Notes: generated by a model not told the origin, from the sequence alone. DNA of 64,000 nucleotides from Strongylocentrotus droebachiensis (GCA_035222895.1 JAVYIG010006379.1:1-64000), one strand, 5' to 3'. Positions 48,148-60,909 are shown, numbered from the stretch's first letter. Numbers and translations are program-made.

Positions 48148-48745
48148 CCCCCCCCCCCCCCCCCCACCCGTTTGCAATTCATCCGTTCATATTTCACCGG
48201 CAACGTATGCTTGACAATAGAGTAGTTCCATCAGCTTCCTATTTACTCTTTTATCATTGTACTCTGTAAGGATTATATGCCTTTTTTTATATACACTCGC
48301 GAATCTCTTGAACAAGATGATTCGAATCAAATTGCAAATTACATTATTTGCTTCGGATACTAAAGTACAAGAGATAAATTTTATAGAGTGCAATCAATGA
48401 AAATATAAGCAAACAGTAGCTTGTATTGGGTTTATACCATGAACTAGAAGCCAGGGGGGCAATAACCTTGCCACGTAATACGCCAAACAACCTTCTCATT
48501 ATTCCTGTCATAAAAATCAAAGGTTTACTCTTCATATATCACAATCAATTCTTATATCATGTTACCATGGATACGAGAGACGGAAAGAAAACGACAATTT
48601 CTCCCCAGCTAGAATTCAAGCGCGCTACAAACCTTCAAGCACTTGGTTCTCTCAGTTTGCATTTTTCTATTTTGTTCCTTTATTTATCGATCCATTTTTT
48701 TACTTATTTATTTATTTATTTATTCATTCATTTATTTAATTATTT
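48148..48745. repeat. C run (48148-48165) and TTTA repeat (48697-48745)
   Basis: Simple sequence only: an 18-base C run, then later an imperfect (TTTA)n/(TTCA)n tract within AT-rich intron DNA. Confidence 0.85.
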
Positions 48746-49340
48746 ATTAATTTTGTTTTTTTTTAAGGTAGAAAAATAAATAAGAGAAACCTTAAAAGTC
48801 CTCTTTTGAAGATATTTAATGGACATTTGATAATCAATTTAACTGGAAAAGATGACGCTTTAATTGATGTGCAATCACTTTTAGTTCCATATAATAAAGT
48901 CAACAGTTTCCAAGATAATGTTTTACTCATGGCTTTAAACTTATAAAAAGTGTTCGTATAATGTATTGGTTTAAACAACCCACACACTAAATGACCCATC
49001 ATTCAGAATTACACTAAGCCAAATTTAATTCTGTTATCAGAACTCAAGATTTGATTCAATACTTATTATCTTTCATTTCATATTGGTTTATGCGTACCTT
49101 TGATACTCATGCAAATTAATTTGTCGCAAGCTTTGTGTCTCTCGCAAGAAACTAAAAAAGCATTCCTTTCTCTTTACTGTGGAATTTGTTTTCAAAATAT
49201 TGCCGATAGTTGGTTTAGATATTTTCTTTTTTTTTAATCTTTAAAATAGTTCTCTAATTATTCCTTCCGCTCATGTGCTTCTTGTAGAACTTAAATGCAT
49301 TATATGTGCTTTGCCACTATCTCTTTTGGGTGATCCGACA

Positions 49341-49781
49341 TTTGCTCCTGAGACTATTACTCCAAGATTTATTAATTTAAACTATAAGGTTAGAGTTACG
49401 GTTTAAATAGGGTTTTAGGTTAGGTTAAGGGTAAGGGTTGGGTAAAGAGTATCGAAGCTGTGACATCATAAAAATGAATTTTTAGAATTTCTCAATTTGA
49501 ACTTCATTACGAACCAGAGCAAAATAACACTGCGTTCCTATAGGAAATTTATTTATTCAGATGGTCATATCTCAGCCAATACTTAACATATTCAATTGGT
49601 TGTCAGTATGTGGACATCATTTGTTATGCTCTTTCGTAAATAAAGTTCAAATTGAGAAATTCTAAAAAATATTTTGTTGATGACGTCACACTTCACCACT
49701 CCATAATGTCGTGTCCAGTGTTGAAGTTGAGATTTCGGGTAATGTAGGAAATTGACCGGAGGCAAATGTCGCAGGAGCAAT
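49341..49781. mobile_element. Fold-back element with long inverted arms
   Basis: Outer ends TTGCTCCTG (49342-49350) and CAGGAGCAA (49772-49780) are inverted copies. Inner arms at about 49454-49522 and 49624-49694 pair over nearly 70 bp, including an exact 18-bp stretch AATTTCTCAATTTGAACT. A degenerate TTAGGG-like tract (GGTTAGGTTAAGGGTAAGGG) lies in the left half. No open frame; it reads as a non-autonomous fold-back or MITE-type element in the P2X intron. Confidence 0.7.
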
Positions 49782-50399
49782 TTTCGTATAACCCCTCGTA
49801 TAGATTTAGCCAATTTGATTATTGCACTTTCACCAATATCTAGCTTCTTTTCTAACATAACACAATATGTTTCCATTTCTTAGAATTGCACCATGATAGC
49901 TCAACATAGACACACGCATTCTGTCTTCGTTCCTTGTTTGTGTATGCAACCATCTATTGGGAGCGAGAAGGGCGTTAACTCATACACTTTGCCAATGAGT
50001 TAACGCCTTTCTACATGTTCTAGCTCACCACAGATCCAATGTATCGCTAAATGTTATTTTGTCAATGTTTATTGATCGTCTTTATGGAAGAGAAACAAAT
50101 TTCAGATTTGAGCTGATTCACCTATGATGAATACTGAAAGAGAAATAAACTTCATTAAAAATATATTTTCAATGAATATACAATTATCCAAAACTATAAA
50201 CTGTTGTTGAAATTACGATTTTGTTCTGTAGGTTTTGACACAAATGTATTCGTCCTTTTAATAAGTGATTCATAACTATAAATAAATTGCTTATAAAATA
50301 ATACATGAATTGTGATTGTTATCTTCTTCTTTTTGAAATATTTTAATTATTATACGTTTCTTTTTTTTCCGTCAATCTTACTCCTCTCCTCCTTTTCCC

Positions 50400-50653
50400 T
50401 CATCCCAAACTTCTCTCTCTCCCCATCTTTCTGTCTTCTTTAAATCTCTTTTCCCTTTCATGGATTTTATCACTTATTTGTTTTACCTTCTATTTCTTTT
50501 ATTTTGCCCCTCCCCTTCTCTCTTTCAAAAACCCCTCTATCTTCTACTTATGTTTATCGTCCTCCCCTTTATGTATCTCTGTCTCACAAACACGCTTACC
50601 GCATCTCCTTTCCCAATATTAATTTATCTTCCATCCCTTACACCCCCCTCTCA

Positions 50654-50684
<31 letters not shown>

Positions 50685-50880
50685 TCCCTCTCTCTCTCTC
50701 TCTTTCATTCACTCACACAAACACACACACATACACACACACAATTTCTCTTTTTATTCTCTATTTTCCCCTCTATCTTTCTCTCTCTCTCTCTCTCTTT
50801 CTCATTCTCCCTTCGTCTTTTTATCGTTTTTCTTCTATTATCCTCCCGCCCTCCTTCTCTCATCTCCTCCTCCATCTCTC
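50400..50880. repeat. CT/CA microsatellite before the P2X terminal exon
   Basis: (CT)n, a (CACA)n stretch near 50715-50742, and more CT-rich sequence run almost up to the acceptor at 50913. It supplies an unusually long polypyrimidine tract for the last exon. Confidence 0.9.
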
Positions 50881-50913
50881 CCTGATGCCATCCCTTCCAC
50901 CCGCTCACCACAG

Positions 50914-51078
50914 GAGGTAGCTGCATTGTGCGAACAAGCCCTTGTTACATCCCTCCCCATCACACAGCTTAACAACAACCACCAACCACCTCCAGGAATG
51001 GGGGGTAGCAACCACTCCCTACGCGATGAGATTACCCTTCCTACCACCAACGAAACCAAGAAACCCACCAGTTTGTGA
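50914..51078 (+). CDS. P2X receptor, terminal coding exon (cytoplasmic tail)
   Basis: 165-bp coding part from acceptor CTCACCACAG to TGA at 51076-51078. It enters in phase 0, matching the donor at 43342, so the tail reads ...QKTYE then EVAALCEQALVTSLPITQ, an Asn/Pro stretch (NNNHQPPPGMGG) and ends TNETKKPTSL. The tail after TM2 is about 90 residues, longer than in vertebrate P2X4 and within the range of the family. A minus-strand open frame over the same bases is a shadow. AATAAA at 52073-52078 is a candidate poly(A) signal. Assignment rests on the adjoining exon, frame and splice signals. Confidence 0.7.
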   Translation, partial: EVAALCEQALVTSLPITQLNNNHQPPPGMGGSNHSLRDEITLPTTNETKKPTSL

Positions 51079-53420
51079 TGACACGCCCAAGCATCAAGCC
51101 TTCAAAACTATTTTCTATCGAACTAAATCAACAAAGTGACCAAAATGACATAAAACATTTGAGAGAAAACTAGAGATAACCAAAGGACTATTGCCTGTCA
51201 TGTATGTATATTTATTGTTCCATTCGTCTTCAGAAAGCGTTGTTTTATTACATGGATTTTGAGAAGAGAAGCGTGATAAAAGCGAGAAGATTAAACTGCA
51301 AATGGTTGGAATCATCTCGCTGATTTTACTGATCGTCTGTTAAATCAGGATCCTTAATGACATTCGCCTATCAAGCAGCGTAATTAGTGTTACCTTTATT
51401 GAATTTTTGTGTTGTAAGTGAGCTACAACCAATGTACCATCGAAGAAATTTTGCGACAGCCATCTTGTTTGTGGCATGATTCGTTTGTCAACTCTATCAA
51501 TTGTTCCTTGAGCGTGGAAATCAAGATAGCGATCAATGTGCATGTATCTGCTGCCGCGTCACCGAAGCCTTCATTTTGAACCAGAACCTGATTGAAAATA
51601 CCCTGCAATATTATGTAGCTTGTAAATACTCAAAGTTAAAGATTAGAGCAATTGTTCCAAATCAACGCCATCTCCTTCTAGCGATGTCATAGGGAAAAGG
51701 GGGAGGGAGAGCACGTTACTTGAAACTGATACACGTTTGTTGTGGAGAGAGAAAGTCAGTGTAGCGTTGTGATTGGTTCACGGTAAGTATCACGTGATTT
51801 TTCATCTACTCATCAGGTGACTGCGGTTGAATGTTACGTGATACTTATGATAAATATCAGGTGATTTCATATTGACCTTTATACTCGATGATATGTCTCA
51901 AGATGAAGAAATCTTTTATCTGGTGAAGAAGAAAAAAATTCAGCGGGGGAATGTATATATATGTACATCAATAACATATCGCAATAAGCACTTTAATATG
52001 TGTTGCTTAGAATTCATATTGTGTTAGAAGAAAAAAATGTGTATTAGTATTATCGATAAATAAGAAGATTAAAATAAAAGATTAATGATACTAGACATTC
52101 GACCTCAGAAATTTCTAGACATTATTGTATTGTATGTTGAATTATAGACTAGCCTATAAAATAGTTTTCTTCTAGAAAAAAAGACATGTTCATGTTTTTT
52201 TTTTAAATTGATAGTTAACATTGTTAAGGTTTTATTCACTTATCTGTTTTATTCGTTCATAATACAATATTTCGCTTGTTTTTGTTCGTATAAATATTGT
52301 ATGAAATTAACAGACGGAACGGGAAGATAATACCAGCATATACGCCACGTTCTAGTGTGTACATATACGGAGATGAAACAAGTTGTTACAATAGTCTTTC
52401 TTGTATATTTGAACCAAGAAACGATATATATACATCATGTCAGATTATTTACGTGTAAAGAGACAGTTAGATAGTATATGTTGAAGAAATTAAAATGTGT
52501 TTTTTTGTTTATAATGTTTCAAAGGAAGGTGTACCAATAATCATTATGAGAAATACACTTGGCTGCTATTTTTGAAAGATGACGTGTATTTAGTAAAGGA
52601 GAATAATAGAGATTATTTTGAAGAAAAATGTGTCATTTCTCCATTTACGAAACAAGCATTTAAAGTCCACTTCTAAATTAATGATGGTTTAACTTTCCTT
52701 TCATTTTCAAACTGTCACAACTACAGGGCGTCATGATGATTTTTTTGTTGGTGATTGTCGTTTAAATATCACTTTCTAGACCTGCCATTTCTATAGTTAT
52801 TTTCTATTCACGTAAATTTAGGTAGGTATGGTATATCATAAAAGAAAAAAAAGGAATCGTCATACGGTTTAAAAACTGACTGTACATGCTGTAGAAAATA
52901 GAAATAAAATGATGGAGGACGCCGGCTAGGGATATAGATATTGAGAGTGATACATGAAAGTTGTCATTGATCATTATACTTCGGACACATCATACGTCAC
53001 TAGTATTTTCAATATGTATAGATTATTTTTTGTTTGCTCCGGAATCGATTCTATGAGAAAATATATGCAAACAGTTAAGTTAAATTGCCTTCCTTGTCAA
53101 CTTAATAATCTAGAAATAGGCAAATGTGATCAGATGATGCATTTCTAGTCGAGATTTGGTTGAAATAATAAAAATAGTGTTTGTTTAATCCTTTTAATGT
53201 ATTGTCGAAATACAAGTATTAGATATAACGAATTTCTGACGTATACGTCTTGAATGAAAATTTAAGATAGTACTAAAATTGTAAGAGTTTTAAAAAGACT
53301 TCACGGCTAAGGATTTGTATGAATGTACAATAGATTTATTACAAAGTTTGAACATGATTTTTTTTTTCGAGCCTTCCACATGAAAGACATTATTTCATTT
53401 AATTTCTATTATTACATTGA
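51079..53420. other. Likely P2X 3' UTR and downstream non-coding DNA
   Basis: AT-rich with no further exon seen. TAAGTATCACGTGAT (from 51784) and TTACGTGATACTTA (to 51848) form an inverted pair around a 40-bp spacer and include E-box CACGTG/ACGTGA words. Confidence 0.35.
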
Positions 53421-53426
53421 AGTTTG

Positions 53427-53521
53427 TGCAACTTAATCACGTGAATTTACGGAGGTCACCAGTAACAGCTCCAATGCCATGCATTTCAAATGGTTGCAAA
53501 TGTGTGTTTGATTAAGTTGCA
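53427..53521. repeat. 13-bp inverted repeat around a 69-bp spacer
   Basis: TGCAACTTAATCA (53427-53439) is exactly inverted as TGATTAAGTTGCA (53509-53521). It could be a very short fold-back element or chance structure. Confidence 0.5.
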
Positions 53522-53539
53522 ACCCAGACTGTAAGGAGT

Positions 53540-56500
53540 ACTAAAAATATGTTTGTCTGAGGAATGTATTTTTAACGTCTTGATTAATCCTACGTTTCTT
53601 AGAGTGTCATATCGATGTCATTATGTGTTTTTTCTGAGTTGATTAAATACTGCTTCATCTGTCTTTTGCTTTCAAATGGACAACTTACAGATTACACACT
53701 GTACTGCTAGATGAATTGAAGACTTATGCAAACGAAATGTATCTATCATATATTCATTTCAATATGGTCAAATGGTAATATAAAACATTAAAAAGAGAAC
53801 CGAAAGAGCGTTATCTATCATCCCTGTATGTTAGGTTAACGCCCTCATGATTCTCAACTTTTGTTTTTAGTCTCTCTATAAACAATCCTGTATTGACCCA
53901 GCGTTGGATTGGAGATAATTCGTTAGCAGCTTGATATAAAAATGAAAAAAATGTCGTAAATAATTGTATAACAGAATTAATGATAAGTTTTCATCCCTAA
54001 AATAAAGCATTGTATTACGAAATCTGTTTGGGCTCCCACCTCAAATAAAACCATCTTTCAATTTTCATTCTCAAATTGGCTTAATTGCAAGAGACACTGT
54101 AATTACCAGTACGTTGAGACCATTTGTCATTAATATGCCATGCTTTCTAGCTCTGTGAGCATGCAAGGTTTTCGGTAGTTAGACCGCCTTCTTCATCAAT
54201 TTACTACTGGGTCAATGTATTCTAAACGCCACTCCCGTCCGTGGGTACCCATTCGCCCTCGTCACGCGGTATGTATGACGGAACCAAATATAGCTGTGAA
54301 TCTATAGAGCCTATCGGTCTTGTGGCATGAAATCCGTATTTACGTAGGGATTATATTTTCAGGACCGGTTGACTCGAGTTGAAGAGAAAGTTGAGTTTTG
54401 GTAGGCTTGGAAATATTTATTGATTTTTTACCTTTTTTTGGTTTAGGGGGGGGGGGTAGAATATTAAGAAAGAAAAATTGTCTCAAAATGATTGCTCTTC
54501 CCACTCCTTCAATTCAGAAAGTTACGAGAAATATAGCTGGAGTGTTTGTACAAAACTTTTATGCCACACTTGTGTATAGTCCCATGTACACATTTCTGTG
54601 TGCAGTACATGTGATCTTCAGCAAAACTGACTCATTTTCTTATCATCTTGATGATTCTAAATTCTCTCTGTTTACATCAATTTTATGTACTACATAATAA
54701 ACCTTCTCCCTTTGCTTCTAAAATGTTTCATTTGCAATGACCAGAACTCAACTTTATCTTTAAGCTTTACGTGTTCCTGAAAGAGTTTTTGTAGTCTTGT
54801 CATCTTCCCGAATGGAGCGACGATAAAGAATTAACGTTATTCGATTCACTTCAATAATCTTGTACATTTTTTTTCTTACCATTTTTTTGCGCATATAAAG
54901 AATTTCTGAGCGTCACAGACTATTGCTTTTTAATGGAATTATTATGACGCAATGATATGTCAACACTCTAAGAAGGTAATGAGTTTTGTCAAAGTTTCTT
55001 TTTTTAAATCAATTAATGCATTGTTGTTCAGTCGGAGGTGTATTGCTTCGGCAGCTCGACATTCATCAGATATCATTTGTACAGGAAATATGCTGATTCT
55101 TCCAATTTAGTTTGAACCTGTAACAATGTGAAGATATAATTATGAATGTGTTGATCATTTTTATGCGTTTACACTTAATTAGAGCTCAGAGGTTAAATCT
55201 ATCATTTAGAACGAGACAATGTGACTATGTTTTTGTTTTATGTGAGTTGATACCTGGGTTCAAAATTTTGTCAAATTATGCAACAGTTTGTCCACAATAT
55301 GTGTTTTCTCGATGCATCTGTCTGTATTTGTAAAACTTCAGTGTAAAGTAGTGTAATACGAATACAGCATTGTCTTCACAGTATAGATCTTATTGCATTA
55401 CATTATCGGGATTATAGATAGATTTTTAGTATCAAGTTATAATGGTACAAACTTGAAAAACAAACGTCCATTTCAACGAAGATTCTTGACCGGGATTGTT
55501 TAAGAAAATTAGTATTTTCCGCTTCTGATCATTTCTCGATTTTGAATCAAATAAATAATTGTAAAAATTGATCATGTTCTAAAGTGTCTTTCTTATTTCA
55601 TGTTGTCATTGTGTACATGTCATTGTAAACTGATAATGATATGTTGATAAAATGATCTTTAATTAAAGTGATATACATGATGAGAATCATTTTATTTGCC
55701 CGCAAATCAAGTCAGATCTTTATGGAATGATGTGAAACAAATTAATTGATAATGCTCTTTGATGCATAGGATAAAATACGAAATTTACATGAAATATTTA
55801 TTTGCCTCCTTATTTCTTTATATGTAAAACGTAAGTTATATTAATTTTTCTACTGACTCTGTATGTATCATGTTCTCTTTCCTGCACACACACACACACA
55901 CACGCACACACACAGACACACAAACACACCCTATCTCTCTCTCTCTCTCTCTCTGAAAGTATATCTCCTTTTCTGTCTCCCTCATATTTTTACCAGCCCC
56001 CACCCCCGGCACCTCCGTCTATCTCTGCCACTCGCACACGCGTACACCCACACGTTCGTTTTTGTTTTTCTTTAAGCAACATCAAAATATATTGAAACTG
56101 CTAGATTAAGAACAAGCAATTTAGTCTGTATTTCTAAATTCCATGGAATTTACGGTTCAAAGACAAAGTGAGAGTGGGCCAAAAAATTACGTTCTTGCGT
56201 GTGATGCATGAATGTTTAGATTGATCCCGCGTGGCGAAATAAACATTGTAGGATTATCTCGTTCATGTATCATGTTTGTTCCACTTTATTACTGAGGACT
56301 GTCGAAGCGTTACGTTTGTTGCTATGTTCCTTTTTTTCAATAAACAAACCGTTAAATTAATGAATTCTCATGTGGGGAGGATTATTCACGCCATTTTCTC
56401 AAGTCAGGGGCACTCACATCACGCGGGTTGCCGGTCTTTACATAAGGATAAAATATGAATCACGCCGAACGATTGGGGTTAGTTGTATCTCCTTCTTTTA

Positions 56501-56545
56501 CTTATTTTTAAAAACTTCCGATGTCACTTCTCCCCCCCCCCCTTT

Positions 56546-56576
<31 letters not shown>

Positions 56577-56577
56577 T

Positions 56578-56615
<38 letters not shown>

Positions 56616-57150
56616 ACGTCCCTCCCGTTTCGTGATCGCTCAGACTCCTCTCTCTTTGATTTATCTATCAATCTCCCCCTGGTTTCCATAGACACTAAGA
56701 AATAAAGCTTCAAATTTGTCCCCTAAGGATACTTCTTTTACGATAGGGTACAGATTTACACGAGGGCAAGAGGAGTTCACCCCAAGTCGTGACAATTGTG
56801 CACCGATCAGGGGAAAAGATGTGAGAGTCGAATCCTAAAATGTTAAATTTTCAACATAAGTGATCTGTTTTTTTTACCAGTTAAGGGGGATTTGAACGTT
56901 TATTTCTTATTTATAAAAACGTTTCAACAGTTCTGCGCCGATGGCTAGAGCGAGTATGAGCCACACTTAAATTAATGTTTTAACTGACATCTATATGAAT
57001 AGACATTAGTATCTTGAGGTCGGTATTTTTAATTTAAATCAGGTATACACGTAGCTCAAAATGTTGATACATGATAACAATATTTTGCACCTACCTACGT
57101 GTATAAGTTCTATAAATGCAATCAACCCACGTAATACATTTCAACGTTAA
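53540..57150. other. Non-coding DNA with microsatellites
   Basis: No exon recognised. CA repeat at 55884-55928 followed by CT at 55933-55956. C run and CT repeats at 56531-56620. Confidence 0.45.
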
Positions 57151-57167
57151 AACATTAATACATATCT

Positions 57168-57314
57168 ATCTAGATGGTCACAACTGTCAGGATTATTAAA
57201 ATCCAAGTTTACACGTAGGTACGTACAAGATATTGACATCATTTATCAAAATGTTGTACATACCTACGTGTTACCTTGGATGTTAATATTCCTGACATTT
57301 GTGGTCATCTAGAT
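57168..57314. repeat. Long hairpin: 61-bp inverted arms, 25-bp loop
   Basis: The left arm (57168-57228) and right arm (57254-57314) pair at 53 of 61 positions, both ends being ATCTAGAT-type. The arms carry ACACGTAGGTACGTACAA and its counterpart TTGTACATACCTACGTGT. A third CCTACCTACGTGT word lies at about 57091. The geometry fits a fold-back MITE or, if transcribed, a microRNA-like precursor. Confidence 0.75.
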
Positions 57315-57319
57315 CAAGC

Positions 57320-58430
57320 AGTTTGTCGAGTCCCCTCATACTGTATATGGAATGCAAATAATCAACCTATGTATCCTTTGCAAATCAAACAGAACCAATT
57401 ATGTTATCAGATTAACAAATAAACGTGTGACGTGAAATTGATTTCTCATTATCATTTCACATCTACGTTTATTTCAGTCGTTTGTTGTTGTTGTTGTTTT
57501 TTCATTGATACAGAAAGACTACAATCTGCAAACGAAATATTAAATATGTGCACTTCCCTTCTCATAAATCCATAAGCTATAAGAAAACGATCGCAAAAAT
57601 ATAAAAATATCAACCTTACGATATTTCAATAGCCTTGTCTATATTACCCAGTGGAACGTGCGAACATTACAATTACGCATTACGTCATCTGAAAATGGTT
57701 TCTGTGGGACATACAAAAGGGTATTTTAATTCCCCTTGAGTTTATTTTTCGAAAGTCTTTGCGATTTTGTTGAAGTTAAGTCCAATCCCGGGGTTTAAGT
57801 TAATCTGCTGTCAAGAATGCTGCCCTTTTGGATTCCATATTGATAAACTACTACGTACCAAAATGCTCTGGCATTGGAAGACTTAATCTGCGCGAGATTC
57901 TTCCACTTGACATCTCGAATTCTCGGCATGTAAAGAACTCGGTCGCCGGTCCCACTTACCCCCAGACCTACCTGCTCGGTGAAATCCTCGGCTACAATTA
58001 TAACTAATTCCCCGATGCGCACACCGAGTATTTATTTCCATTAAGTTTCCCGCGTACTCCGAACCGAAGCCCATGGATTGCGGTAATTATTTTTGCATCG
58101 CATCAAATGATGGCTGCCTGCTGAGGACAGGTTGGATGCCTTTGCCTTCCTCCCTTAAAACCTTTAATTATTGTCTCTCGTTCTGTAGCCTCCTCTTTTC
58201 CGGACCTATCTCTTTCTCTTGTCATAAGTGAGCTTGTATCACTCCCGTAATTTAGGTCCGCTGAATGATGCCTGGAACGAGTTGTTTTGGTATGCCTTCG
58301 ATTATTTGGGGGTACTGCCATGCGAAACGGGGACAGACATAGGAAATATGTAAAGGAATGGCCATAATTATGATTGTATGCAACGATTAGATGGACGTTG
58401 ATGGAATATTTAGTGAATAAGGATAAAAGT
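57320..58430. other. Non-coding DNA with a GC-richer stretch at 57780-58320
   Basis: 57780-58320 is less AT-rich than its surroundings and is open on the minus strand in two overlapping frames, but no domain or splice pattern is convincing. Conserved non-coding DNA is the likelier reading. Confidence 0.3.
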
Positions 58431-58436
58431 AGAGAG

Positions 58437-58645
58437 GGGGGGCTAAGAGAAGGAGGATAGGATGTGTGTGCGCGTGTGTGTTGGGTGTGGTGTGTGTGCG
58501 TTTGTTATTTTTAAATGATGGGGAGAGTTCGAGAAGGAGAAAAATATGTAGAGACAGAGTAAGGGAGATAAAAAGAAATAGGAAGAGAGAGGGGGAAGAA
58601 ATGGTGAGAGGGGTAGAGTAAAAAAACAGTGGCAGAGGGCGAGAC
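58437..58645. repeat. GT repeat and GA-rich microsatellite stretch
   Basis: (GT)n near 58462-58500 followed by imperfect GA/GGGAGA sequence. The minus-strand open frame across it is low complexity. Confidence 0.8.
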
Positions 58646-59863
58646 ACGATGAAGGGGAGAAGAAAACAGACGGACATGATAGCTAGGAGCATTTAGGTTT
58701 TTATTTACATATTTGCTTCATTTATAAGTTCGCCTTAAAAGAGAATGTGCCTTGTATATGACATTTAGGTTCATTGGCATTTAGAAAGACTTCTCAATAA
58801 TAAAAAAATTAAGTAGACAGCGATAAAAGAAAAGACATTTAACATTAAAATGAAATATGAGCTGAACATTTTTCCGTAAAATAAAAATTTGATATATGAC
58901 TATCGAATCCCCAAGAACATGGACATTTATCACATGTCACATTATAAGACATTTGGTTATGTTTCCAGAGCATTCCAAGGAAACATGTTTAATTCATCAT
59001 GAATATTTCTGACAAGGTGTTTTCCAAGCTCAATCAACTAATTCATATACATCATATAGAGGAGTACGTTTAATTATTCCGTGGATCTACTTTGACATGA
59101 ATTTCCCCGCAAGATGATACACATTAGTGTTTAGACTGTAACGAATATGTGTGTCCAAGATACCTAGTTTCATGTGTGTTGCCAATTTCTTTTTCTTCAC
59201 TTGGTCTAGTCCTTTTTGTCAATGCATAACTTACGTAATATACTTCTTTCTTTTGGAAATTTGTGTATTTTTCTGTGTCTTTCCGATATATCGTATTAAT
59301 AGACCAGTTCACGGTTAGCACATGACTGCAGTGATCCCGAATATCCACAGATCTTCAAAGCATGAAGAGGTCCCACTTTGTACATTTTGAAATAATCACT
59401 CCTACAGTAATGGAGGTGCTACGTAAATAATCTTTTTTTCCCCTTTTTCAAAGAACGCTTCCACCTGTGTATCATGGAGTGCACTGATTGTGCATTAATG
59501 AATACTGATTACATAACTTCGATGAGCACGTATCCAGTATTTCGTCAGTGTGTTTCACAATTTGTTCTGCAATGACCTTTATCTGCTCATGCTCAGATTG
59601 CAACCGTGAACTGGCTTATTGGCGAATCAAGTCGATACCTCAGAACCCCCCTCCCCCGCCCCCTATTTCTCATTTTCCATTCAAAGCCCGTATAGTGTTG
59701 CAACTCCTATGTTGGTAAGGTATGGTCCATTGTAAACAGGTGGTCAGCTTTATATATTTCCACAGGTGTGAAAGTAGTACTAGAAGGTCTCTAACGATTT
59801 TAAAAGTTTTACCCCTTTATTTTTGTTCTAGAATGCTGAGGACCTCTGATGCGATTGTAAAAG

Positions 59864-60118
59864 TGTCGTAGTCAAGTGGTTTAAGCACTTGACTTGAAAT
59901 TCAAAGGCACTAATGTCCTTTGGCAAGGCATTAATTTTCATTTGCCACACTCGACCCAGGTGAGGTAAATGGGTACCCGGCAGGAATTAATTCCTTGAAA
60001 TGCTAGAGCGCTGTAATGGCAGCTAGGCTAAAGCCGAGGTAATAATTAATGCGCCTCCGAATATAATTTCTAGATAGACGGCGCTATAGAAATTCCTATA
60101 ATTATTTGTATTATTATC
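59864..60118 (+). mobile_element. tRNA-Ser-derived SINE
   Basis: The head GTAGTCAAGTGGTTTAAGC and GACTTGAAATTCAAAGG follow the A-box and anticodon arm of tRNA-Ser(TGA), but the molecule does not close as a tRNA. A tRNA-unrelated body follows (GGGTACCCGGCAGGAATTAA) and the end is GGCGCTATAGAAATTCCTAT plus AATTATTTGTATTATTAT. This is the standard layout of echinoderm tRNA-derived SINEs as I remember it. Confidence 0.75.
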
Positions 60119-60909
60119 GTAATTTGATTGAAGAGGAATTGTGATCAATCATACTGACTGTAATTTTAAAAAATATATATATTTCGATACATGTACATGT
60201 TTTAAAAGTTAATGGTGAAAACATGAAACTGTTTATCATCAAGATGAGACGGGCATGTGATCAAACATTGATAAATACTGCCTTGATTAAAAACGGCCAT
60301 CCGGTAGTACATTTGTCTAATATTTGTTTATACCAGGAAGACGTCTTCATTTTCCCGAGTGACGATGGCCCGAATCTTAAAACTTACTTTTAAAGCCCCA
60401 CTGTCCTACTTGTAGATACTTGCTCCCTCTATATAGAAAACTTCCCCAATCGGTGCCTGTTGGTCCCCCATGATCCTCTTTTTCTTATGTTAATTGAGAG
60501 CTGAGTTTATGAGATAGCCACCTGTCATTGACCTGGCCGGGTGGTTTAATCCCTTCTGGCCCAGTAGTATTGACGGTCTTTAAACAAAGCATCGTAACCA
60601 CTTTCGTAAAATCAAGTCAAGGTCAATTTCAATACCCTAATGTATGTTCCAAAAAAATCATGTTCGGATAATGCCATTGTAACGTTCACATATTTCTAAA
60701 ATGTGCTTTAAATAACGGTAGGTTTATGTGCTGATTCCCGTCATGGACTTGATCATTGCAGGTAATAACGCAGTCGAAATGACGCCTCATGTGAGACAGA
60801 AATTAGGCTGCTTTCACGAATGCTGACCTTTGACTTGTACAAGTAGAGTGTGCGATGGCGCTATGATAAGTAGAAACCCTTTCGTGTAAGAACGCCTTTA
60901 AAATGATCA

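Noticed and set aside
50460-50926. Overlapping open frames rich in Ser/Leu/Pro (plus) or Arg/Glu (minus)
   Set aside because: CT/CA microsatellite translation; same reason for 23297-23797, 39148-39393, 43252-43518, 55863-56075, 56370-56713 and 58387-58692.
50838-51068. Minus-strand 76-codon frame
   Set aside because: Shadow of the P2X terminal exon on the opposite strand.
51340-51692. Open frames on both strands near 51.5 kb
   Set aside because: No splice signals in phase and no family resemblance; being open on both strands is not evidence of coding.
57795-58074. Two overlapping minus-strand frames in a GC-richer stretch
   Set aside because: A plausible donor is present but no domain, matching exon or start context; kept only as possible conserved non-coding DNA.
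59864-59940. tRNA-Ser gene
   Set aside because: The A-box and anticodon arm are tRNA-like, but the T arm and acceptor stem do not close, and the sequence continues into a SINE body.
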